Assembly: GCA_910587285.1 (NCBI GenBank)
Contig: CAJULM010000022.1
Location: 4,759 to 42,700 of the forward strand
DNA from: an uncultured Oscillospiraceae bacterium
GTDB lineage: Bacteria > Bacillota > Clostridia > Oscillospirales > Oscillospiraceae
Length of the DNA stretch: 37,942 nucleotides
Direction of reading: 5' to 3'
The stretch's first letter is position 1; the number at the start of each line of letters is the position of its first letter. Below are positions 31,672 through 37,942 of this stretch, piece by piece. Made by a program: the position numbers and the translations under genes. Under the pieces are notes generated by a model. It was not told where the DNA came from and did not search any database. It was given only the letters and a program-made list of their open reading frames with translations.

Positions 31672-33780
31672 TTACGCATCGTCCTTCCGCCCGCGCTGGG
31701 CGATGATTTTCTCCGCGATGCTCTTGGGAATCTCCACGTAGCTGTGAGGCTCCATGGTGTACTGGCCGCGGCCCTGAGTGCGGGAACGCAGGTCGGTGGC
31801 GTAGCCAAACATCTCGGACAGGGGGACGAGAGCGTCTACCTGGGTGGCGCCGGGCCGGGCCTCCTGGCCCTGGATCTGGCCGCGGCGGCTGGTGATGTCG
31901 CCGATGACGTTGCCCAGATACTCGTCGGGGGCGATGACGGACACCTTCATGATGGGCTCCAGCAGGCAGGCCCCGGCCTTGCGGCAGGCCTCCTTGAAGG
32001 CCATGGAGCCGGCGATTTTGAACGCCATCTCAGAGGAGTCCACCTCGTGATAGGAGCCGAAGGTCAGATGGACCTTGACGTCGACCACGGGATAGCCGGC
32101 CATGACGCCGGCCTGCATGGCCCCCTGGATGCCCTGGTCCACGGCGGGAATGAATTCCTTGGGAATCACGCCGCCGGTGATCTCGTTGAGGAACTCGTAG
32201 CCCTTGCCGGGCTCGTTGGGCTCCACGGTGATGACCACGTGGCCGTACTGGCCCTTACCGCCGGACTGGCGGGCGTACTTGGTGTCCTGCTTGACGCTGC
32301 TCTTGATGGTCTCCTTATAGGCCACCTGGGGCGCGCCCACGTTGGCCTCCACCTTGTACTCGCGCAGCAGACGGTCCACGATGATCTCCAGGTGGAGCTC
32401 GCCCATGCCGGCGATGATGGTCTGGCCGGTCTCCTCGTCGGTGTAGGTCTTGAAGGTGGGGTCCTCCTCGGCCAGCTTCATCAGGGCGATGCCCATCTTC
32501 TCCTGGCCGGCCTTGGTCTTGGGCTCGATGGCCACGCGGATGACCGGCTCGGGGAACTCCATGGATTCCAGAATCACGGGGTGCTTCTCGTCGCAGAGGG
32601 TGTCGCCGGTGGTGGAATTCTTCAGGCCGATGACGGCGGCGATATCGCCGGAGTAGACGGTCTCGATGTCCTCCCGGTGGTTGGCGTGCATCTGGAGGAT
32701 GCGGCCGATGCGCTCCTTCTGCTTCTTGGTGGAGTTGAGCACCTGGGTGCCGGTGTTCAGCGTGCCGGAATAGACACGGATGAAGGACAGCCGGCCCACG
32801 AAGGGATCGGTGGCGATTTTAAACGCCAGGGCGGAGAAGGGCTCGTCGTCGGAGGACGGGCGTTCCTCCTCCTCCTCGGTATCCGGATTCACGCCCTTGA
32901 TGGGGGGGATATCCAGAGGAGAGGGCATGAAGTCCACGATGGCGTCCAGCAGCTTCTGCACGCCCTTATTGCGGTAAGAGGTACCGCACACCACGGGCAC
33001 AATCAGGTTGTCGATGGTGCCCTTGCGCAGAGCCTTCCGGAGAAGCTCGGTGGGGATGGGCTGCTCCTCCAGGGCCAGTTCCATGATCTCCTCGTCGATG
33101 TCGGCGCAGGCGTCCACCAGCTTGGTGCGGTACTCCTGAGCCAGCTCCATCATATCGGCGGGGATGTCCTCCACGCGCATATCCTTGCCCATCTCATCGT
33201 AGTAGATGTCAGCGTTCATCTCCACCAGGTCGATGATGCCCTTGAAGGTCTCCTCGGCGCCGATGGGAAGCTGAATGGACACGGCGTTGGCCTTGAGCCG
33301 GTCGTGGATCATGTGCAGCACGTTGTAGAAATCGGCGCCCATGATGTCCATCTTGTTGACGTAGATCATCCGGGGGACCTTGTAGTGGTCCGCCTGACGC
33401 CATACGGTCTCGGACTGGGGCTCCACCCCGCCCTTGGCGCACATAACGGTCACAGAACCGTCCAGCACGCGCAGAGAGCGCTCCACCTCCACGGTGAAGT
33501 CCACGTGGCCCGGGGTGTCGATGATGTTGATACGGGTCTGGGGGAACTGGCCGGCAGTTCCCTGCCAGTAGCAGGTGGTGGCGGCGGAGGTGATGGTGAT
33601 GCCGCGCTCCTGCTCCTGAGCCATCCAGTCCATGGTGGCGGTGCCGTCATGGGTCTCACCGATCTTGTAGTTCACGCCGGTGTAGTAGAGGATGCGCTCG
33701 GTGGTAGTGGTTTTACCCGCGTCAATATGGGCCATGATGCCGATGTTGCGGGTATTTTCCAGAGTAACTTTTCTCGCCAT
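31672..33780 (-). CDS. fusA: Elongation factor G
   Basis: 702 aa, full length. GTPase motifs: AHIDAGKTTTTERILYYTG (G1), DTPGHVDF (G3) and NKMDIMG (G4), followed by domains II-V with the basic GQYGHV segment of domain IV and a short acidic end. It catalyses ribosomal translocation and, with RRF, recycling. GGAGG lies 12 nt upstream of ATG 33780. It sits 21 nt after rpsG in the usual rpsL-rpsG-fusA-tuf order. Confidence 0.98.
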   Translation of the reverse strand: MARKVTLENTRNIGIMAHIDAGKTTTTERILYYTGVNYKIGETHDGTATMDWMAQEQERGITITSAATTCYWQGTAGQFPQTRINIIDTPGHVDFTVEVERSLRVLDGSVTVMCAKGGVEPQSETVWRQADHYKVPRMIYVNKMDIMGADFYNVLHMIHDRLKANAVSIQLPIGAEETFKGIIDLVEMNADIYYDEMGKDMRVEDIPADMMELAQEYRTKLVDACADIDEEIMELALEEQPIPTELLRKALRKGTIDNLIVPVVCGTSYRNKGVQKLLDAIVDFMPSPLDIPPIKGVNPDTEEEEERPSSDDEPFSALAFKIATDPFVGRLSFIRVYSGTLNTGTQVLNSTKKQKERIGRILQMHANHREDIETVYSGDIAAVIGLKNSTTGDTLCDEKHPVILESMEFPEPVIRVAIEPKTKAGQEKMGIALMKLAEEDPTFKTYTDEETGQTIIAGMGELHLEIIVDRLLREYKVEANVGAPQVAYKETIKSSVKQDTKYARQSGGKGQYGHVVITVEPNEPGKGYEFLNEITGGVIPKEFIPAVDQGIQGAMQAGVMAGYPVVDVKVHLTFGSYHEVDSSEMAFKIAGSMAFKEACRKAGACLLEPIMKVSVIAPDEYLGNVIGDITSRRGQIQGQEARPGATQVDALVPLSEMFGYATDLRSRTQGRGQYTMEPHSYVEIPKSIAEKIIAQRGRKDDA

Positions 33781-33801
33781 TTTGGTTAGCTGCCTCCGTC
33801 C

Positions 33802-34272
33802 TTACCAGCGGTAGTGAGCGAACGCCTTGTTGGCCTCGGCCATCTTGTGGGTGTCCTCGCGCTTCTTCACGGCGGAACCGGTGTTGTTGGCCGCGTCCAT
33901 GATCTCGCCGGCAAGGCGCTCCTTCATGGTCTTCTCGCCGCGGTTGCGGGAGTAGGCGGTCAGCCAGCGCAGACCCAGGGTCTGACGGCGCTCAGGGCGC
34001 ACCTCCATGGGAACCTGATAGGTGGAGCCGCCCACACGGCGGGACTTGGTCTCCAGGGAAGGCATGATGTTCTCGATGGCGGTGGTGAAGACCTCCAGGG
34101 GCTCTTTGCCGGTCTTATCCTTGATGATGTCAAACGCACCGTAGACGACCTTCTGGGCTACGCCCTTCTTGCCGTCCAGCATGATGCTGTTGACGAGCTT
34201 AGTGACTAAGACGGAATTATACAGCGGGTCGGGCAGAATTTCCCGCTTGGGTACGTTACCTCGTCTGGGCAC
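33802..34272 (-). CDS. rpsG: Ribosomal protein S7
   Basis: 156 aa from a GTG at 34272 with AGAAGGAGGG upstream. It begins PRRGNVPKREILPDP and carries the conserved GGSTYQVPMEVRPERR stretch (about residue 81-96). S7 is the primary binder of the 16S rRNA 3' major domain. The GTG start and the 266-nt gap to rpsL are notable; S7 often autoregulates through the rpsL-rpsG spacer in other bacteria. Confidence 0.98.
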   Translation of the reverse strand: MPRRGNVPKREILPDPLYNSVLVTKLVNSIMLDGKKGVAQKVVYGAFDIIKDKTGKEPLEVFTTAIENIMPSLETKSRRVGGSTYQVPMEVRPERRQTLGLRWLTAYSRNRGEKTMKERLAGEIMDAANNTGSAVKKREDTHKMAEANKAFAHYRW

Positions 34273-34538
34273 TTCGCTTCCCTCCTTCTATATAAGATTA
34301 GAATTCACAGGTACTCGAAGCTTCGGCCGGCGTCTCATTGCGCCATGCTTCGTCGCGGGAACCCTCGCGGCGGGTCACATAGAGGTGATATGGCCTCACC
34401 TGACACAACGATACTTAGTCGAAAAAACCTCGCGTAATGTGCCTGTCCGAGATCTACCCATAAATATATGGAATAAACGCTCGGCAAGGCTTTCGGCCTT
34501 GCGCGTGTGCGCAAAACTCGTAATGGGGGAAGAAGCAA
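34273..34538 (-). other. Long rpsL-rpsG spacer with hairpins
   Basis: No gene seen. On the minus strand, starting at the rpsL stop: an AAGAAG/CTTCTT inverted repeat, GCGC-gtgt-GCGC (34501-34512), GCAAGGC/GCCTTGC (34484-34490 with 34496-34502), and a later AGGTGA/TCACCT hairpin near 34390-34410. No clear promoter was found. The spacer may hold a partial terminator and an S7-responsive mRNA structure. Confidence 0.5.
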
Positions 34539-34964
34539 TTACTTCTTCTTGGCCGCCTTGGGCCGCTTGGCGCCGTACTTGGAACGGGCCTGCATACGGC
34601 CGTTGACGCCCTGGGTGTCCAGCGTGCCGCGGATGATGTGGTAACGAACGCCGGGCAGGTCCTTCACACGGCCGCCGCGGATCATGACCACGGAGTGCTC
34701 CTGCAGGTTGTGGCCCACGCCGGGGATATAGGCGGTGACCTCGTAGCCGTTGGTCAGGCGCACACGGGCGATCTTACGCAGAGCCGAGTTGGGCTTCTTG
34801 GGAGTGGTGGTCTTCACCGCGGTGCACACGCCCCGCTTCTGGGGAGAGGGCAGGTCGGTCTCCGTGTTCTTCAGGGTGTTCAGGCCGAACTGCATGGCGG
34901 GAGAATTGGACTTGTAAGGCGCCATCTTGCGGCCCTTACGGACCAGCTGGTTAAAAGTAGGCAT
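34539..34964 (-). CDS. rpsL: Ribosomal protein S12
   Basis: 141 aa; ATG 34964 follows AAAGGAGG. Conserved parts: PTFNQLVRKGR, SPQKRGVCTAV, TPKKPNSALRKIARV (the streptomycin-related lysine is the common K) and GGRVKDLPGVRYH (Asp of the modified loop). It belongs to the decoding centre. The C-terminal tail is Lys-rich. Sequence gives no sign of a streptomycin-resistance allele. Confidence 0.98.
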   Translation of the reverse strand: MPTFNQLVRKGRKMAPYKSNSPAMQFGLNTLKNTETDLPSPQKRGVCTAVKTTTPKKPNSALRKIARVRLTNGYEVTAYIPGVGHNLQEHSVVMIRGGRVKDLPGVRYHIIRGTLDTQGVNGRMQARSKYGAKRPKAAKKK

Positions 34965-35047
34965 GATTTTCCTCCTTTCAATAAATATATATTTTAACGA
35001 ACGCTCCGAGGATTATTCGTTAAAAACGGAAAAAGTTAGGCGGGGCT

Positions 35048-35287
35048 TTATATTGCCGCGGCCACAGCCGCGTCCACGGCGATGCCGCAGGCCTTGCCCA
35101 GCGCCTTCATGGATGGGACCCAGACGGCGTCCACGCCGTGTTCCTGGGCCTGGCGCGCCAGGGGCTGGGTGAGCTGGGGGTCAGCATCCTGGGTCAGATA
35201 GAGCCGCTTGGCGCGGCCGTCCGCCAGCGCCCGGCGGACCTGCTTGACGCCCACGACCTTGGCGGTGTGCTCCAATTCGTTCAGCAT
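35048..35287 (-). CDS. L7Ae-family ribosomal/K-turn protein (YbxF-like)
   Basis: 79 aa from ATG 35287 with GGAAGGGGG upstream. The L7Ae/L30e/S12e/Gadd45 fold is suggested by GVKQVRRALADGRAKRLYLTQDADPQLTQPL and the later VPSMKALGKACGI motif. In Bacillota this small K-turn-binding protein (YbxF) lies between rpoC and rpsL. Here it is the first gene after the operon promoter. Confidence 0.9.
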   Translation of the reverse strand: MLNELEHTAKVVGVKQVRRALADGRAKRLYLTQDADPQLTQPLARQAQEHGVDAVWVPSMKALGKACGIAVDAAVAAAI

Positions 35288-35323
35288 CCAAACGGCCCCC
35301 TTCCTATATCAACGCAATTTTGA

Positions 35324-35352
35324 ATTATAGCATACAAAAACGGAACCGTCAA
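35324..35352 (-). promoter_or_regulatory. Sigma-A promoter of the str operon
   Basis: On the minus strand TTGACG (35352-35347), a 17-bp spacer and TATAAT (35329-35324), about 37 nt upstream of the ybxF-like ATG. Confidence 0.88.
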
Positions 35353-35433
35353 GTGAGAATCCCACGTAAAATCTATTTATTTCATGTTCTTCCGCGTCAA
35401 AATAGCCAAAAAATATCCGTTTGAGTGGATGGA

Positions 35434-35476
35434 GACCGGGGGAGGTCGGAAAAGCGGTGGTCGACCGGGGGTGGTC
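35434..35476. repeat. Tandem 14-bp direct repeat upstream of the ABC importer
   Basis: GACCGGGGGAGGTC (35434-35447) and GACCGGGGGTGGTC (35463-35476) differ at one position and start 29 bp apart. Each has GACC/GGTC half-sites. They lie about 40-80 bp upstream of the -35 of the ABC operon and could be regulator-binding sites. The rest of 35353-35516 shows no gene. Confidence 0.55.
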
Positions 35477-35516
35477 CATGCCTGCGCTGTTTTTTACAAA
35501 AGCTGCGGATTCCTTC

Positions 35517-35545
35517 TTGACATCACCGCATTAAAGCGTTATACT
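35517..35545 (+). promoter_or_regulatory. Sigma-A promoter of the ABC importer operon
   Basis: TTGACA (35517-35522), a 17-bp spacer and TATACT (35540-35545), near-consensus. Leader length to the ATG is about 85 nt. Confidence 0.9.
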
Positions 35546-35636
35546 GACTTGCGTGGGCAGGATGGCTCACATTTTTTCCACTGGCACTTTGCCGGAACAA
35601 AGCGATAAAGCAATGGATAATTGGAGGAGTTTAAGA

Positions 35637-36629
35637 ATGAAAACATGGTCTAAATGGATGGCGCTGGCGGTGTCGCTGGCGTTGGCCGTATCACTGGCCG
35701 CCTGTTCCAATGGCTCGGGTGCGCAGAACAGCGCCCCCGCCGGAAACGAAAAATATGTGGTGGGAATCTGTCAGCTGCTCCCCCACGCCGCGCTGAACGA
35801 GGCCACCCAGGGCTTTAAGGACGCGCTCACCGAAGCGCTGGGCGATGCGGTGGAGATCAAGGAGGGCAACGCCGGCGGCGAGAGCGCCAACTGCGCCACC
35901 ATCATCGACGGCTTCATCGCCGAGAAGGTGGACCTGATTCTGGCCAATGCCACCCCGTCTCTCACCGCCGCCGCGTCGGCCACCGACACCATTCCCATTC
36001 TGGGCACCGCCGTCACCAACTACGGCATCGCCCTGAACCTGGACACCACCGAGGACAAGGTGCTGGGCGGCAATATTTCCGGCACCTCCGACCTGGCCCC
36101 CCTGGACCAGCAGGCCGCCATGGTGCAGGAGCTGTTCCCGGACGCCAAAAACGTGGGTTTGGTGTACTGCTCCGCAGAGGCCAACTCCCTGTACCAAGTG
36201 GAGACCATCAAGGGCTATTTGGAGGATATGGGCTATGCCTGCACCCAGTACGCCTTCACAGATGTTAACGACCTGTCCAGCGTGGTGCAGACCGCCTGTG
36301 ACAACTCCGACGTGCTGTATATTCCCACCGATAACACCGCCGCCGACAATGCGGAGACCATTGCGAACGTGGTGATTCCCGCCGGGGTGCCTGTGGTGGC
36401 CGGCGAGGAGGGCATCTGCGGCGGCTGCGGCGTGGCCACCCTGTCCATCAGCTATTACGAGATCGGCCACATGGCCGGAGAGATGGCGGTGCAGATTCTC
36501 AAGGGAGAGAAGAAGGTGTCCGAGATGGCCATCGGCTTTGACACCACGCTGGAGAAGAAGTATAATGCAGACCTCTGCCAGCAGCTGGGGCTGACCATGC
36601 CGGAAGGCTATGTCCCCATTGGCGGCTGA
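35637..36629 (+). CDS. ABC transporter substrate-binding lipoprotein (PF04392 type)
   Basis: 330 aa; ATG 35637 follows TTGGAGGAG. A lipoprotein signal peptide ends in LAAC (cleavage before Cys at about residue 22). The mature protein has the periplasmic-binding two-lobe fold of the ABC_sub_bind (TrpX-like) family: VGICQLLPHAALNEA at the start of lobe 1, and a hinge region with LYIPTDNTAADNAETIA. In Streptococcus this family is linked to tryptophan uptake; other members have unknown ligands. It is followed by permease and ATPase genes in the same operon. Confidence 0.92.
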   Translation: MKTWSKWMALAVSLALAVSLAACSNGSGAQNSAPAGNEKYVVGICQLLPHAALNEATQGFKDALTEALGDAVEIKEGNAGGESANCATIIDGFIAEKVDLILANATPSLTAAASATDTIPILGTAVTNYGIALNLDTTEDKVLGGNISGTSDLAPLDQQAAMVQELFPDAKNVGLVYCSAEANSLYQVETIKGYLEDMGYACTQYAFTDVNDLSSVVQTACDNSDVLYIPTDNTAADNAETIANVVIPAGVPVVAGEEGICGGCGVATLSISYYEIGHMAGEMAVQILKGEKKVSEMAIGFDTTLEKKYNADLCQQLGLTMPEGYVPIGG

Positions 36630-36652
36630 GCCGCAGGGACCACCTTTTAAAG

Positions 36653-36685
36653 CCGGGGGAAAGGGCTGCCCTTTCCCCCGGTTTT
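36653..36685 (+). terminator. Intrinsic hairpin between substrate-binding gene and permease
   Basis: CCGGGGGAAAGGG (36653-36665) pairs with CCCTTTCCCCCGG (36669-36681), followed by TTTT. In an otherwise continuous operon this is best read as an attenuating terminator that makes binding protein more abundant than the membrane parts. Confidence 0.8.
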
Positions 36686-36716
36686 CGGCGTATGATTTCA
36701 CACGGGAGGAATGAGA

Positions 36717-37676
36717 ATGGACGTTTTGCTGAGCTTTTTGAACTCCCTGCCCGGCGCCGCCGGACAGGGGCTGATTTGGGGTGTCATGGCCATCGGCGTG
36801 TACATCACCTATCGGATTTTGGACGTGGCGGATTTGACGGTGGACGGCTCCCTGGCCACCGGCGGGGCGGTGTGCGCCCTGCTCATCAGCCTGGGGGTGA
36901 ATCCGTGGCTGGCGCTGCTGGCGGCGGTGCTGTCCGGCATGGCGGCGGGGCTGGTCACAGGTCTGCTCCACACCGTATGCGGCATTCCGGCCATTTTGTC
37001 CGGCATCCTCACCCAGCTGGCGCTGTACTCCATCAACCTGCGGGTGATGGCCATTGGGGACGCCGCGGCTAAAACCAAGTCCACCTTGGCCGTCAGCGTG
37101 GACCGGCACGGTCTGCTGGTGTCCTCCCGGTATATCCGGGAGGCGGGGCTGAGCAATCCCCTGCTGCTGCTGGCGGCGCTGGTGGCGGTGGTAATCGGAG
37201 TGCTGTACTGGTTCTTCGGCACGGAGCAGGGGTCCGCGCTGCGGGCCACGGGCTCCAACCCCCATATGGCCAGGGCCCAGGGTATCAACACCAGCTGGAG
37301 TAAGGTGCTGGGGCTGGTGGTGTCCAACGCGCTGGTGGCCCTGTCCGGGGCGCTGCTGGCCCAGTACCAGGGCAGCGCCACCATCGACATGGGCCGGGGC
37401 GCCATCGTCATCGGCCTGGCCGCCGTTATCATCGGCGAGGTGCTGCTGGGCGGGGTGTTCATCAACTTTGCCCTGAAGCTGCTGGCGGCGGTGATCGGCG
37501 CGGTGATCTACTACGCGGTGATTACCCTGGTGCTGCGCCTGGGGTTGGAGACCACCGATTTGAAGCTGCTCACCGCCCTGGTGGTGGCCCTGTTCCTCAC
37601 CATCCCTTACTGGAAGGGGAAATACTTCTCCAAGGCCGCCGGCTCGGGAAAAAAGGAGGAGAGCGCCCATGCTTGA
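36717..37676 (+). CDS. ABC transporter permease (TrpY-like, PF02653 type)
   Basis: 319 aa. ATG 36717 is chosen because GGGAGGA (36704-36710) directly abuts the in-frame ATG at 36711, leaving no spacing for the earlier start. Eight or nine hydrophobic helices are visible, with the branched-chain-amino-acid/sugar permease pattern ALRATGSNPHMARAQGI, the EAA-like cytoplasmic loop. It partners the lipoprotein upstream. The stop overlaps the ATPase start by 8 nt. Confidence 0.92.
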   Translation: MDVLLSFLNSLPGAAGQGLIWGVMAIGVYITYRILDVADLTVDGSLATGGAVCALLISLGVNPWLALLAAVLSGMAAGLVTGLLHTVCGIPAILSGILTQLALYSINLRVMAIGDAAAKTKSTLAVSVDRHGLLVSSRYIREAGLSNPLLLLAALVAVVIGVLYWFFGTEQGSALRATGSNPHMARAQGINTSWSKVLGLVVSNALVALSGALLAQYQGSATIDMGRGAIVIGLAAVIIGEVLLGGVFINFALKLLAAVIGAVIYYAVITLVLRLGLETTDLKLLTALVVALFLTIPYWKGKYFSKAAGSGKKEESAHA

Positions 37677-37942
37677 CGTGAAAAACATCTGCAAAACCTT
37701 CAACCCAGGCACTGTCAATGAGAAGACGGCCCTGCGGGGGGTGTCCCTGACTCTGAACGACGGGGATTTCGTCACCGTCATCGGCGGCAATGGAGCGGGC
37801 AAGTCCACCCTGCTCAACGCGGTGGCGGGGGTGTGGCCGGTGGACTCCGGCGCCATCTCCATCGGGGGGGTGGACGTGACCAGGCTTCCCGAGCACAAGC
37901 GGGCCAAGTATATCGGCCGGGTATTCCAGGACCCCATGATGG
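37669..37942 (+). CDS. ABC transporter ATP-binding protein, truncated by the window end
   Basis: The first 91 residues are visible from ATG 37669, preceded by AAAAAGGAGGAG. Walker A is GGNGAGKST (about residues 40-48), followed by a Q-loop region VFQDPM at the edge. It is the ATPase of the importer. The signature motif, Walker B and the end of the gene lie outside the window. Confidence 0.93.
   Translation, partial: MLDVKNICKTFNPGTVNEKTALRGVSLTLNDGDFVTVIGGNGAGKSTLLNAVAGVWPVDSGAISIGGVDVTRLPEHKRAKYIGRVFQDPMM

Noticed and set aside
35691..37937. 748-aa minus-strand frame across the ABC importer
   Set aside because: It is antisense to three well-supported genes and an intrinsic terminator and has low-complexity composition.

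Overview
This 37.9 kb window is a GC-rich (roughly 60%+), densely coded bacterial chromosome segment. Short ATGA/GTGA overlaps, strong Shine-Dalgarno sites and sigma-A promoters with 17-bp spacers point to Bacillota. SpoIID, a YjcZ-like Cys-rich small protein, a PdaA-type deacetylase, MltG-U32 linkage, a CD1247-type protein downstream of efp and the str cluster fit a high-GC, spore-forming Clostridia member of the Oscillospiraceae (Flavonifractor/Lawsonibacter-like). That placement is inference. No phage, IS element, CRISPR array or tRNA was seen.

Layout. 1-5.1 kb: a C-terminal gene fragment, a GH18-like protein, then yqeG, an endonuclease IV-like protein, a small membrane protein, an M24 aminopeptidase, efp and a CD1247-type zinc protein. 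5.1-6.7 kb: an RNHCP protein behind a long, apparently highly structured leader RNA, and a polysaccharide deacetylase with a sigma-G-like promoter. 6.8-12.7 kb: an Lrp regulator/aminotransferase pair, an exact parS site, thrH, a small membrane protein, DUF1015, a WecG/TagA glycosyltransferase, a DJ-1 protein and 5-formyl-THF cyclo-ligase, followed by a candidate 6S RNA. 13-20.9 kb: a Cys/Gly-rich small protein, mltG, a U32 peptidase (tRNA hydroxylation type), a Mn-type CDF exporter, a two-component system and HtrA. 20.9-28.5 kb: birA, an orphan response regulator, citrate synthase, spoIID, an LtaS-like sulfatase and a lipid kinase. 28.6-30 kb: azlCD. 30-35.3 kb (minus strand): ybxF-like, rpsL, rpsG, fusA and tuf, with a duplicated tuf tail beyond the terminator. 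35.5-37.9 kb: a PF04392-type ABC importer, cut by the window end.

Functionally the window mixes core translation (str operon, EF-P, U32), envelope work (MltG, HtrA, LtaS-like, deacetylase, glycosyltransferase, lipid kinase) and transport. The least ordinary content is noncoding: (i) the RNHCP leader RNA with nested long-range helices; (ii) a dispersed family of ~135-140 bp intergenic elements with conserved ends and a terminal helix maintained by different sequences in each copy; (iii) parS, implying the origin-proximal half of the chromosome; (iv) a probable 6S RNA; (v) the tuf-tail duplication with a hairpin-rich insert.
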